A stretch of DNA of 64,000 bases, from positions 6,090,676-6,154,675 of the forward strand of contig OZ024747.1 in assembly GCA_964016885.1 (NCBI GenBank), read 5' to 3'. The stretch comes from Eledone cirrhosa (taxonomy: Eukaryota; Mollusca; Cephalopoda; Octopoda; Eledonidae). The notes below the pieces were generated by a model. The model ran no database searches, was not told the origin of the DNA, and saw only the letters and a list, made by a program, of their open reading frames with translations. Shown here in pieces: positions 1-39,790 of this stretch. The position numbers were made by a program, and so were the translations under genes. Numbering within the stretch: position 1 is the stretch's first letter; every line of letters begins with the position of its first letter.

Positions 1-360
1 TATATATATATATATATATGGTAGTGTATATATATATATATATATATATGGTAGTGTATATATATATATATATATATATGGTAGTGTATATATATATATA
101 TATATATATGGTAGTGTATATATATATATATATATATATGGTAGTGTGTATATATATATATATATATATGGTAGTGTGTATGTATATATATATATATATA
201 TGGTAGTGTGTATATATATATATATATATATATGGTAGGGTATATATATATATATATATATATGGTAGGGTATATATATATATATATGGTAGGGTATATA
301 TATATATATATGGTAGTGTGTGTATATATATATGGTAGTGTATGTATGTATGTATATATA
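1..360. repeat. (TA)n satellite with interspersed TATGGTAGTG
   Basis: Almost pure TA dinucleotide repeat broken at regular intervals by TATGGTAGTG or TATGTATGTA. The same composite satellite resumes at about 6774, so this is the left half of one array split by the PLE insertion. Apparent Tyr/Ile ORFs in it are simple-repeat artefacts. Confidence 0.95.
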
Positions 361-1316
361 TATTTCGTTTCTGAATTTGTTTAGCAAGATTCTTTATCTG
401 AAATCGTGTGTTGAAACCGATATTGTTATACTTTGGGAGGGTCATGTTGCCAATAAGAAACACACGCACCAGTTGCTTTCACTTCAATTTAATTTAATAT
501 ATATTTATAAATTTACAAATTTATAAATTTCTGGTTGGTTGGTTGGTTCCACAACCAGATAGTTGTTTATATATATATAGTCATAGTTCTTTCGTCACAC
601 ACTCTGTGACCTCTTCAGTGACTGGGGATTTCTTTCTTCGTTTCTGTGCCTTTCCTTTCTTCTATCCTACGCCATTTTGTTTGTGTGTGGGTTGCGTGCT
701 CAGTTTGCGCATGCGCCACATCCGGGTGTCTGTGTGTGTTTGTGTTCATTTTTCTATTTTTCTATTTATATTTGTTTGTTTATTTATTTATTTATTGTTG
801 GTTGGTTGTTTGTTCTATGTGTGTGTGTGTTTTCATTTTGTCTTGTGTGTGTTTTCATTTTGTGTGTGTTTTCAATTGTAAGTTGTTTATATATGTGTGT
901 GTGTGTTTTCATTTTGTCCTTAATTGTAAGTTGTGATGTTGCTGTTCCACTCATATTTTCTATTTAACTTTGGTTTTAATTCTTTTATGCTTACTGCCTC
1001 TGTAATTTGCCTAAACATTGCGTCTTTCTTGTGTGTGGATTCTATTTTTATTTCTATGCTCTCTAATTTACCCCTGTGTTCTATCTTAGCATGTTGGTAG
1101 AGCACAGATGATTCTTTACTATCTTGGAGGTCTCGCCAGTGTTCATTTATTCGTTCCCCTATACTACGAGCTGTCTCACCTATGTACACTATATTTTTGT
1201 TTCTACATTGTCCCTCAGTACATCTTATGCTATATACTACATTTCTAGTTTTACAGTTAATATGGGGGCTTATTTTACAGGTTATACATTTCTTATCTAT
1301 ACATGAGGGTCTTTGG
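361..1316 (-). repeat. Left arm of PLE inverted repeat
   Basis: Reverse complement of about 1622-2577. Position x pairs with 2938-x along the whole length, without a visible indel. Together with the other arm it makes a roughly 950-bp stem with a 305-bp loop. It carries the PLE 3' coding end, the untranslated tail and the first bases beyond the terminal repeat, all inverted. Confidence 0.93.
579..623 (-). ncRNA. Hammerhead-ribozyme-like motif, inverted PLE copy
   Basis: Minus-strand copy of the motif described at 2315-2359, with CTGAAGA at 612-618 and the TGACT/AGTCA stem I strands at the two ends. All core bases match the other two copies. Confidence 0.62.
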
Positions 1317-1615
1317 AACGGGTATGTCTTGCTAATAAGTGTTTTTACGGAGGTACCAGGTCTTTCTACTATCTTAATATTGAGATTATGTTTCTTTAGG
1401 GCCCTTCTAAATTTGTAGGCTAGTTCACCTCTAGGGGTTGTATTGATGAACATTACACTCTGGTATTTATTGCTATCATACCATGAGTTTATTCTATTGG
1501 CCTTGTTCTTAGTTCTTTCTATTCTATTCCAAAATTTGCTCCTATACAAGGGGCAGGTCCCATTTATGTCATTATTTACCATTTTTTCCCATTTGGTTCT
1601 GGCTCCTTTATACAC
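920..1615 (-). pseudogene. Inverted 3' fragment of PLE reverse transcriptase/endonuclease ORF
   Basis: The minus-strand reading frame equals the C-terminal 230 residues of the ORF at 3587-6283: the thumb/linker, the cysteine-rich knuckle and the GIY-YIG domain. It lacks the polymerase core, so it is an inverted structural fragment of the element and not a functional gene. It ends at the palindrome junction near 1620, where the forward copy begins. Confidence 0.9.
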
Positions 1616-1621
1616 TCTGAT

Positions 1622-2018
1622 TCAAAGACCCTCATGTATAGATAAGAAATGTATAACCTGTAAAATAAGCCCCCATATTAACTGTAAAACTAGAAATGTA
1701 GTATATAGCATAAGATGTACTGAGGGACAATGTAGAAACAAAAATATAGTGTACATAGGTGAGACAGCTCGTAGTATAGGGGAACGAATAAATGAACACT
1801 GGCGAGACCTCCAAGATAGTAAAGAATCATCTGTGCTCTACCAACATGCTAAGATAGAACACAGGGGTAAATTAGAGAGCATAGAAATAAAAATAGAATC
1901 CACACACAAGAAAGACGCAATGTTTAGGCAAATTACAGAGGCAGTAAGCATAAAAGAATTAAAACCAAAGTTAAATAGAAAATATGAGTGGAACAGCAAC
2001 ATCACAACTTACAATTAA
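1622..2018 (+). pseudogene. Partial GIY-YIG coding end within the 5' pseudo-LTR
   Basis: Forward copy of the last 132 codons of the PLE ORF2, containing the CxxC knuckle and the whole GIY-YIG domain but no reverse transcriptase. Reading upstream runs into the antisense inverted copy, so no sensible start exists. Confidence 0.88.
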
Positions 2019-2314
2019 GGACAAAATGAAAACACACACACACATATATAAACAACTTACAATTGAAAACACACACAAAATGAAAACACACACAAGACAA
2101 AATGAAAACACACACACACATAGAACAAACAACCAACCAACAATAAATAAATAAATAAACAAACAAATATAAATAGAAAAATAGAAAAATGAACACAAAC
2201 ACACACAGACACCCGGATGTGGCGCATGCGCAAACTGAGCACGCAACCCACACACAAACAAAATGGCGTAGGATAGAAGAAAGGAAAGGCACAGAAACGA
2301 AGAAAGAAATCCCC

Positions 2315-2359
2315 AGTCACTGAAGAGGTCACAGAGTGTGTGACGAAAGAACTATGACT
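2315..2359 (+). ncRNA. Type I hammerhead-ribozyme-like motif in PLE 5' pseudo-LTR
   Basis: The core CUGANGA is present as CTGAAGA (2320-2326) and the second core GAAA at 2345-2348. Between them GTCAC (2328-2332) can pair with GTGAC (2340-2344) as stem II, with a 7-nt loop. AGTCA (2315-2319) directly before the core pairs with TGACT (2355-2359) as stem I. CTA at 2352-2354 is a legal NUH cleavage triplet directly before stem I. Stem III is minimal, as reported for retroelement hammerheads that work as dimers. One extra G (2327) between the core and stem II departs from the strict consensus and could weaken activity. Activity is inferred from pattern only. Confidence 0.65.
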
Positions 2360-2468
2360 ATATATATATAAACAACTATCTGGTTGTGGAACCAACCAAC
2401 CAACCAGAAATTTATAAATTTGTAAATTTATAAATATATATTAAATTAAATTGAAGTGAAAGCAACTG

Positions 2469-3614
2469 GTGCGTGTGTTTCTTATTGGCAACATGACCCT
2501 CCCAAAGTATAACAATATCGGTTTCAACACACGATTTCAGATAAAGAATCTTGCTAAACAAATTCAGAAACGAAATATCGTAAGCCTTAGCCAGGCTAAC
2601 AAGATACTGAAAACCACCATGTTCTGTTGTCTACGAAAAACCATAACATCTCGACAACTACACTTCATAAAACTGTGCACCACTTCTAGAATCTACACCA
2701 ACACCATCAATACCGACGTTAGAAGATTACAACTCACCAAAAAACAAGCAGATAGGCTAAAACGAACTTTAATTCTAAACATAAAAAAGAAGATCTATAG
2801 AGAATTAAGTCATCAAGAAAAACTAAAGCGTAACCTAATAGATGAAATATCTAAAATCACCACACCAGCAGAAAAACTAACATTTATAAGCCTTATACGC
2901 CCCGAAGAACAGTACATTACTCAAGAATGTAATAAGCACTTTAACAGAAAATTAAAGTGGCTTAAACAGGCAAAGCTAAATCGGGATACTATAGAGTATA
3001 CCAATAGATATCCCGACAAAATTGACGGTATCAACATGGCCGACACCTCATTATCTGAAGAGTTCAACAATAAAAATACCAACATTTATGGAAACACGAA
3101 AATAGATAATAATGAAATGTCTGTGTTACGTTTGCCACCCAAATTTGCGACATTCAAGAAGGTAAATATGATTAGTTGTCTGTCAGAAATAGAAAAATCA
3201 TTTACGAAACTACGCTGGAGCATCAAAAACAAAAACAAAAGCAACAATATACGCACACACATATACAACACACATCCCAACAACAACAGACACACAGACA
3301 CAAACAACAATAACAACAACAATAGCAACATACCCAGATACAATACCAACAATAGCAACATACCCAGATACAACAGACACGCAGACACAAACAACAATAA
3401 CAACACACACGGAGACAACAATAACAACAACACACACATCAACAACAACAACAACAGCAACATACCCAGATACAACAACAACAGACAAGCAAACACAAAC
3501 AACAATAACAACACACACAACAACGATAACACACACACACACGGAGACAACAACACACATCAACAACAACAACACACACACATTCAATGCCTCTCACCAC
3601 CACTACAATCTTAA
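2469..3614 (+). CDS. PLE ORF1: N-terminal part of the PLE polyprotein
   Basis: 381 codons. The N-terminal 200 residues are strongly basic (many Lys/Arg/Asn) without a recognisable catalytic motif. At about residue 219 is VLRLPPKFATF, matching the short conserved motif that precedes the reverse transcriptase core in PLEs. From about residue 255 the protein dissolves into an Asn/His/Thr-rich stretch coded by CAACAA and ACACAC repeats, and it stops at 3614. ORF2 begins at 3587 in the -1 frame. In most PLEs I know of, this N-terminal region is fused to the polymerase, so either a frameshift in the simple-repeat linker split one ORF, or expression uses -1 frameshifting or reinitiation. No obvious slippery heptamer is seen. 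The first ATG lies inside the pseudo-LTR; a later start is possible. Confidence 0.8.
   Translation: MRVFLIGNMTLPKYNNIGFNTRFQIKNLAKQIQKRNIVSLSQANKILKTTMFCCLRKTITSRQLHFIKLCTTSRIYTNTINTDVRRLQLTKKQADRLKRTLILNIKKKIYRELSHQEKLKRNLIDEISKITTPAEKLTFISLIRPEEQYITQECNKHFNRKLKWLKQAKLNRDTIEYTNRYPDKIDGINMADTSLSEEFNNKNTNIYGNTKIDNNEMSVLRLPPKFATFKKVNMISCLSEIEKSFTKLRWSIKNKNKSNNIRTHIYNTHPNNNRHTDTNNNNNNNSNIPRYNTNNSNIPRYNRHADTNNNNNTHGDNNNNNTHINNNNNSNIPRYNNNRQANTNNNNNTHNNDNTHTHGDNNTHQQQQHTHIQCLSPPLQS
3240..3590 (+). repeat. CAA/AC-rich low-complexity linker inside PLE ORF1
   Basis: Irregular CAACAACA, ACACAC and AACAAT repeats, with a duplicated module containing CATACCCAGATACAA at about 3329, 3359 and 3461. It codes for an Asn/His/Thr-rich stretch. 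Slippage here is the simplest explanation for the ORF1/ORF2 frame break. Confidence 0.85.
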
Positions 3615-6283
3615 CAAACACACAGACACAGAAAACAAGTAATGACAGTAGCACAGAAATCAGAGAAATAAGAGAAAGTAATAGGATTAAAAGGAGTAGG
3701 GAGACTAAGGACAAAGAGAATAACCAAGACGAACACACAGACACACAAAATAGGGTAGATAACAACATTGAGCCAGTGGAAAGAGACAGGAGTAATTATG
3801 AGAGACATAGAAACAACCATGAAGCTGAGGCTGCTGCTGTTGGTGGAAATAGAAACAACACAACTAACAATAGCGCAAGTACACATAAAGCAGCAGCCTG
3901 GAACTCTCCGTTTTATAATCCCTCCGATAAATCATTCGACCTACGACGAGTCCACGCCACGACTTTGCCATTTAACAAACGCACGCAGTTGCCGTCGCAG
4001 GTCGATGAACAAACAGAAGCACAATTTAGTATAGCTAAATCCGAACTTAGAAATATTATAGAACAGTATAGCAAGAAGCATAATAGAAGAGAGGCCCAGC
4101 AACTGGGAGAAGAATCTGCAAATGGCTTGCGTAAGCTCATGCAGCGCTCGCGTAATGGAGAGATAGCATGCTTTCCAACAGACAAGTCTGGCAGAATGTC
4201 GGTTGACAGCCTGCCAAACTACATCCAGGCAATGCAACCCCACATCACTAACACAAGAGAGGTAACACCACAGGAGCATGAGGACAGAGAAAAAACCCTC
4301 AATGCCCATATGGTGATGTGGACAAATATAATGCAGCCCAACAAAAGGACTGCCAACAACTTCCAGGCCTGGAACAATGACGTGCCGGCATTGTATGGGC
4401 TTCGAAAGGACCATAAAACGGGCTGGGACCCTGTCGCGGGACCACCAACACGGCCAGTCTGTGGGGCTAACATTGCTAGTAACTACAGACTGTCCTACTT
4501 CCTCTCCCTGATCATACGCCCCATCATTGAGATGTCCCCAGATGTGTGTGACAGCACGGAGGACCTCCTCAGCAGAATCGACGCGGGTAACCGATCTGGG
4601 GACCTAACAAACTGCATAATAGGCAGTATGGATGTTGTGTCCCTGTATCCATCTATTGACGTGGATTTTGCTGTGGAGAAATGCGTCGAAATGATCAGCG
4701 AGAGCAAGGTTGAGTTCCGTGGGATTGATACCAGTGAGCTGGGACTTCTACTTAAGCTTACCCATAGTAATAGTTACCTAGACACTTATGACCTTAGCAA
4801 CCTGTGCCCTACAAGACCAGCAAGAGGCAGACCACCTACCATTACCTCAATGGCCAAGAAAACCCACACAGATAGATGGAACGGGTGGACCAGAGCCATA
4901 CGGACACCCGAAAACCACGATGAACTGAAGAAAATGATTGCACATGCGGTAGGGGCCAGCATAAAATTAACCCTTAAGGAACATATGTTCAAATTTAATA
5001 GTAAAACATATGCCCAAGAGGAAGGAGCAGCCATTGGTGTTAGCATTGCAGGCGACATAGCTAACTTGTTCATGGTATGGTGGGACAGTAGACTTAAACA
5101 AAAACTTAAAGAACAATTAGAAGACAGATTAACCCTGATAATGTACTCCCGCTACGTAGATGATATAAACATCGTAGTTAAGACACCCCCACTAAAGAAC
5201 AGTCAGGAACCTGAGAAAAACACAATGGAAAGCATCCAGCAAATAGCAAACTCCATCCACCAGAGCATTAGAGTTACTATAGACTACCCAAGTAGACACC
5301 CCAACCATCGATTACCTGTACTAGACACAGAGCTCTGGTTAGATACTATTAACAACCAAAAACAAATCCTCCATTCCCATTATGCCAAACCCATGACTTC
5401 CAAACATCTGATCCACCGAAACTCGGCCATTTCGGACCATACCAAAATCAACATACTGATTGCGGATTTGGTACGGGTGATGAGAAATGTGTCCCGCATG
5501 TGCAACCCCAAAGAACTAGAGAGACACATACAACACTTCATCCACCGTATGCAGTTCTCTGGCTACAATCAGAGAGATAGAATCAGAGTGTATAAAGGAG
5601 CCAGAACCAAATGGGAAAAAATGGTAAATAATGACATAAATGGGACCTGCCCCTTGTATAGGAGCAAATTTTGGAATAGAATAGAAAGAACTAAGAACAA
5701 GGCCAATAGAATAAACTCATGGTATGATAGCAATAAATACCAGAGTGTAATGTTCATCAATACAACCCCTAGAGGTGAACTAGCCTACAAATTTAGAAGG
5801 GCCCTAAAGAAACATAATCTCAATATTAAGATAGTAGAAAGACCTGGTACCTCCGTAAAAACACTTATTAGCAAGACATACCCGTTCCAAAGACCCTCAT
5901 GTATAGATAAGAAATGTATAACCTGTAAAATAAGCCCCCATATTAACTGTAAAACTAGAAATGTAGTATATAGCATAAGATGTACTGAGGGACAATGTAG
6001 AAACAAAAATATAGTGTACATAGGTGAGACAGCTCGTAGTATAGGGGAACGAATAAATGAACACTGGCGAGACCTCCAAGATAGTAAAGAATCATCTGTG
6101 CTCTACCAACATGCTAAGATAGAACACAGGGGTAAATTAGAGAGCATAGAAATAAAAATAGAATCCACACACAAGAAAGACGCAATGTTTAGGCAAATTA
6201 CAGAGGCAGTAAGCATAAAAGAATTAAAACCAAAGTTAAATAGAAAATATGAGTGGAACAGCAACATCACAACTTACAATTAA
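3587..6283 (+). CDS. PLE ORF2: reverse transcriptase with C-terminal GIY-YIG endonuclease
   Basis: 898 codons. Residues 1-110 are a low-complexity Thr/Asn/charged leader. The reverse transcriptase core follows: TDKSGRM near 197, YGLRKDHK near 270, RPVCGAN near 290, motif A DVVSLYPS with Asp349, the AAIGVSIAGDIANLFM-type motif B near 480-497, the catalytic YVDD at 523-526 and LPVLDTELW near 577. The thumb/linker ends in a cysteine knuckle C772-x4-C777-x2-C780-x7-C788. The GIY-YIG nuclease occupies 793-890, with VVY near 795, VYIGETAR at 810-817 and a conserved Glu in the final helix. The gene copies the element by target-primed reverse transcription, with the nuclease nicking the target. All catalytic residues look intact. 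It overlaps ORF1 by 28 nt in another frame. Confidence 0.93.
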   Translation: MPLTTTTILTNTQTQKTSNDSSTEIREIRESNRIKRSRETKDKENNQDEHTDTQNRVDNNIEPVERDRSNYERHRNNHEAEAAAVGGNRNNTTNNSASTHKAAAWNSPFYNPSDKSFDLRRVHATTLPFNKRTQLPSQVDEQTEAQFSIAKSELRNIIEQYSKKHNRREAQQLGEESANGLRKLMQRSRNGEIACFPTDKSGRMSVDSLPNYIQAMQPHITNTREVTPQEHEDREKTLNAHMVMWTNIMQPNKRTANNFQAWNNDVPALYGLRKDHKTGWDPVAGPPTRPVCGANIASNYRLSYFLSLIIRPIIEMSPDVCDSTEDLLSRIDAGNRSGDLTNCIIGSMDVVSLYPSIDVDFAVEKCVEMISESKVEFRGIDTSELGLLLKLTHSNSYLDTYDLSNLCPTRPARGRPPTITSMAKKTHTDRWNGWTRAIRTPENHDELKKMIAHAVGASIKLTLKEHMFKFNSKTYAQEEGAAIGVSIAGDIANLFMVWWDSRLKQKLKEQLEDRLTLIMYSRYVDDINIVVKTPPLKNSQEPEKNTMESIQQIANSIHQSIRVTIDYPSRHPNHRLPVLDTELWLDTINNQKQILHSHYAKPMTSKHLIHRNSAISDHTKINILIADLVRVMRNVSRMCNPKELERHIQHFIHRMQFSGYNQRDRIRVYKGARTKWEKMVNNDINGTCPLYRSKFWNRIERTKNKANRINSWYDSNKYQSVMFINTTPRGELAYKFRRALKKHNLNIKIVERPGTSVKTLISKTYPFQRPSCIDKKCITCKISPHINCKTRNVVYSIRCTEGQCRNKNIVYIGETARSIGERINEHWRDLQDSKESSVLYQHAKIEHRGKLESIEIKIESTHKKDAMFRQITEAVSIKELKPKLNRKYEWNSNITTYN

Positions 6284-6773
6284 GGACAAAATGAAAACAC
6301 ACACACACATATATAAACAACTTACAATTGAAAACACACACAAAATGAAAACACACACAAGACAAAATGAAAACACACACACACATAGAACAAACAACCA
6401 ACCAACAATAAATAAATAAATAAACAAACAAATATAAATAGAAAAATGAACACAAACACACACAGACACCCGGATGTGGCGCATGCGCAAACTGAGCACG
6501 CAACCCACACACAAACAAAATGGCGTAGGATAGAAGAAAGGAAAGGCACAGAAACGAAGAAAGAAATCCCCAGTCACTGAAGAGGTCACAGAGTGTGTGA
6601 CGAAAGAACTATGACTATATATATATAAACAACTATCTGGTTGTGGAACCAACCAACCAACCAGAAATTTATAAATTTGTAAATTTATAAATATATATTA
6701 AATTAAATTGAAGTGAAAGCAACTGGTGCGTGTGTTTCTTATTGGCAACATGACCCTCCCAAAGTATAACAAT
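5887..6773 (+). repeat. PLE 3' pseudo-LTR
   Basis: Direct repeat of 1622-2515. It holds the last 132 or so codons of ORF2, the 3' untranslated tail and a hammerhead motif, and ends at the junction with the (TA)n satellite. Confidence 0.92.
6572..6616 (+). ncRNA. Type I hammerhead-ribozyme-like motif in PLE 3' pseudo-LTR
   Basis: Identical in all core and stem positions to the copy at 2315-2359: CTGAAGA at 6577-6583, GAAA at 6602-6605, NUH triplet CTA at 6609-6611 and stem I strand TGACT at 6612-6616. A transcript crossing both direct repeats would carry two copies, allowing excision of a unit-length RNA. Confidence 0.65.
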
Positions 6774-6812
6774 ATATATATATATATATATATATATGGT
6801 AGTGTATGTATG

Positions 6813-6863
<51 letters not shown>

Positions 6864-6876
6864 TAGTGTATGTATG

Positions 6877-6927
<51 letters not shown>

Positions 6928-6940
6928 TAGTGTATGTATG

Positions 6941-6975
<35 letters not shown>

Positions 6976-7018
6976 TAGTGTATGTATATATATATATATA
7001 TATGGTAGTGTATGTATG

Positions 7019-7071
<53 letters not shown>

Positions 7072-7190
7072 TAGTGTATGTATATATATATATATATATA
7101 TATATGGTAGTGTATGTATATATATATATATGGTAGTGTATGTATATATATATATATGGTAGTGTATGTATATATATATATATATTATCA
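6774..7190. repeat. (TA)n satellite, right half
   Basis: Same composite as 1-360: long TA runs separated by TATGGTAGTGTATGTATG. It continues the array interrupted by the PLE. Confidence 0.95.
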
Positions 7191-7194
7191 ATAT

Positions 7195-7395
7195 AGTAAA
7201 GCAGTGAATTGACAGCATTGGATAAAATACTTTACAGTATTTGTTCAAACTTCGAGTTCAAATCCTGCTGAGGTCAACTTTGCTTTTCATCCTTCTTAGT
7301 CGATAAAATAAAGTACCTGTAATACACTGGGTCGATTTAATTGACTTTCTCCTTTCCTAAAATTGTTGGCCTTGTGCCTAATTCAGAAAGCATTA
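7195..7395 (+). mobile_element. tRNA-derived SINE, family 1 (diverged)
   Basis: Shares the family 1 layout: a tRNA-like head with B-box-like GAGTTCAAATCCTGC, then GAGGTCAACTTTGC, CGATAAAATAAAGTACC, ATACACTGGG and GGCCTTGTGCC near the 3' end. More diverged than the copies at 7622 and 7890. Confidence 0.8.
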
Positions 7396-7621
7396 TTATT
7401 GTTATATTTGGGGGGGGGGGGTTATGTTGTCCTAATATTGCCAAAAATAGTAAAACGCACTCAGTTTGGTTTGGTTTTCACTTCAGTATATTTTTATTAT
7501 TAATTTAGCCGGAAATCAATGTTTATTATTGATTGACCAACAGTTAAAATATAAATATAATTTCTCAAATTTCTTTTGTCACACCAAACAGTGAGTGTGT
7601 TTTACTATTTCTGGCAATATT
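7395..7621 (-). mobile_element. Decayed PLE terminus, inverted
   Basis: Resembles the inverted PLE terminus at about 410-620: TATTGTTATA, a G-rich GGGTTATGTTG in place of GGGTCATGTTG, TTTTCACTTCA, and a TTTGTCACACC remnant where the hammerhead sits in the intact copy. Heavily mutated and without coding potential. Confidence 0.6.
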
Positions 7622-7800
7622 ATAACAATGGCAGTATTGGTAGAGGGTCAGACATGCTTTCCAACGTAGTTACATCCCTTTACGATCTGAGTTCAAATCC
7701 CGCCGAGGTTAACTTTGCCTTTCATCCTTACAGGGTCGATAAAATAAAGTACCAGTAATGTACTGGGTAATTGCTGGCCTTGTGCCAAAACTAGAAACAA
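7622..7800 (+). mobile_element. tRNA-derived SINE, family 1
   Basis: GGCAGTATTGGTAGAG (A-box position) and GAGTTCAAATCCCGCC (B-box position), then the conserved body and the GGCCTTGTGCC tail. It lies between two decayed PLE pieces, so it probably inserted into an older PLE. Confidence 0.85.
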
Positions 7801-7802
7801 TT

Positions 7803-7882
7803 ATAACAATATGACCCTCCCCAAATATAACAATATCTGTTTCAACACACAATTTCATATCAAAAACCTTGTAAAACATTAT
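7803..7882 (+). mobile_element. Decayed PLE fragment, direct orientation
   Basis: Matches the intact PLE at about 2494-2565: ATGACCCTCCC, TATAACAATATC, GTTTCAACACAC and the CTTGTAAAAC-type end. With 7395-7621 it repeats the inverted/direct arrangement of the intact element. Confidence 0.75.
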
Positions 7883-7889
7883 TATTTTA

Positions 7890-8075
7890 TTCTGGCGGTG
7901 GATTGGCAGTATCGGTAGAGCGTCAGACGCCAAGCTTTTCAGCAAAGAGTTACGGCCCTTTATGGTCTGAGTAAAATCCCGCCGAGGTTAACTTTGCCTT
8001 TCATCCTTACGGGGTCGATAAAATAAAGTACCAGTAATACACTGGGATAATTGCTGGCCTTGTGCCAAAAGTATA
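7890..8075 (+). mobile_element. tRNA-derived SINE, family 1
   Basis: Well-preserved copy: GGCGGTGGATTGGCAGTA head, AAATCCCGCCGAGG, CTTACGGGGTCGATAAAA, ATACACTGGG and GCTGGCCTTGTGCC. It ends about 45 bp before the first attractin exon. SINEs with tRNA heads were described in octopus and squid; I cannot assign the published name. Confidence 0.88.
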
Positions 8076-8120
8076 AACTGTTGTTGTAGTTGTTATAGAT
8101 TTGTTGGTGTCTTATTTCAG

Positions 8121-38632
<30,512 letters not shown>

Positions 38633-38687
38633 GTAAGACACCTTTTGTATTCATTATTATTATTATTTTCATTATTATTATTATTAT

Positions 38688-39485
38688 ATAGGCGGTGGAT
38701 TGGCAGTATTGGTAGAGGGTCGGACGCCATGCTTTGACGCACAGAGTTACGGCCCTTGCCATTCTGAGTTCAAATCCCGCCGAGGTTAACTTTGCCTTTC
38801 ATCCTTACGGGGTCGATAAAATGAAGTACCAGTAATACACTGGGTAATTGCTGGCCTTGTGCCAAAAGTAGAAACAATTATTATTATTTTCAGGCATAGA
38901 GTTACCTCCCTTTACAGTCTGGGTTCAATTCCTGCCGAGGTCAACTTTGCTTTTCATCTCTACGGGGTCGATAAAATAAAGTACCAGTAATACACTTGTG
39001 CCAAAAGTAGAAATAATAATAATTACTATTATTATTGAGGGCAGTGGTTTGGCAGTATTGGTAAAGTGTCAGATAAAATGTTTTGTAGCAGTTCTCCCTT
39101 CTCTTGAGTTCAAATCCCTTCTACCTGCTCTTGAGTTCAAATCCCACCGAGGTCAACTTAGCCTTTTATCATTCCAAGGTCAATAAAATACAATACCAGT
39201 TGAATACTGGTGTCAAAATAATCACCTTTCCCTTCCTACAAATTGCAGGCATTGTACCTTGATTAGAACATTTCATTGTTATTTGTGAAGGGCGTTGGAT
39301 TGGTAGTGTTGGACAACATGCTTTGCAGTATAGAGTTATGGCCCTTTACATTCTGTGTTCAAATTCTGCTGACGGGTTGATAAAGTACCAGTAGCGCACT
39401 AGGGTCAATTTAATTGACTTTCTCTTCCTTCAAAAATTGTTGGCCTTGTGCCTAAATCAGAAACCATTATTATTATTATTATTAA
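38688..39485 (+). mobile_element. Cluster of four SINE family 1 copies
   Basis: Copies at about 38690-38885 (full), 38893-39015 (body only), 39035-39260 (diverged, with a duplicated GAGTTCAAATCCC) and 39285-39470 (diverged). Each has CGAGGTCAACTT or GAGGTTAACTTTGC-type words and a 3' AT-rich tail, (ATT)n in copies 1, 2 and 4. Confidence 0.85.
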
Positions 39486-39790
39486 TTTATGTGTACCAGT
39501 TATACATTGGAGTCGTGGGGGTGATTCAACACTGATTACAATCTTTCTAAAAAAAAAACAATTGCTCCTCTAGATTAATAAAATAAATTGTTATTGCTGT
39601 TATTATTAAAATCAAGTACCAGTCATGTCTTGGGGAAAACCCCCTGCCCCTCCCCCTCTTTAAATGTGTGGCTTTTTTTATATGTTGTTACCATTTTGAA
39701 TTGTCATCCAATAATGTCTTCACTATTATATTTCTATTGTTCATTATTCTAACAATTTATTAAATAAAATTATTTTAATCTTATATATAT

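Larger units (their letters stand above)
1622..2515 (+). repeat. PLE 5' pseudo-LTR (also right arm of the inverted repeat)
   Basis: Direct repeat of 5887-6773, with an offset of 4265 before and 4257 after an 8-bp length difference. It begins inside what is coding sequence in the 3' copy (the cysteine knuckle of the linker before GIY-YIG) and runs through the stop codon, the AC-rich tail, the hammerhead motif and the TTTATAAATTT-type AT-rich end. ORF1 starts inside it at 2469. Confidence 0.93.
361..6773 (+). mobile_element. Penelope-like retroelement (PLE) with terminal repeats and inverted 5' copy
   Basis: A near-complete PLE. From left to right it contains an inverted partial copy of the terminus (361 to about 1621), a direct copy of the terminus acting as 5' pseudo-LTR (about 1622-2515), the body with two overlapping ORFs (2469-3614 and 3587-6283), and the 3' pseudo-LTR (about 5887-6773). 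The two direct repeats differ visibly by only an 8-bp duplication in an A-rich stretch near 2180, so the insertion looks young. Both flanks are the same (TA)n satellite. PLEs are known for reverse transcriptase joined to GIY-YIG endonuclease, tandem or inverted partial copies and hammerhead ribozymes; all of these are visible here. Boundaries are good to a few bases, because TA flanks hide any target duplication. Confidence 0.93.

Noticed and set aside
1443..2018. 191-codon + frame joining antisense sequence with the GIY-YIG end
   Set aside because: The first 60 codons are antisense to the inverted PLE copy; the frame is a by-product of the palindrome junction.
7630..7720. tRNA genes at SINE heads (also 7890, 11022, 38690, 41573)
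   Set aside because: The A- and B-box-like words are present, but the cloverleaf is imperfect and SINE bodies and tails follow in each case.
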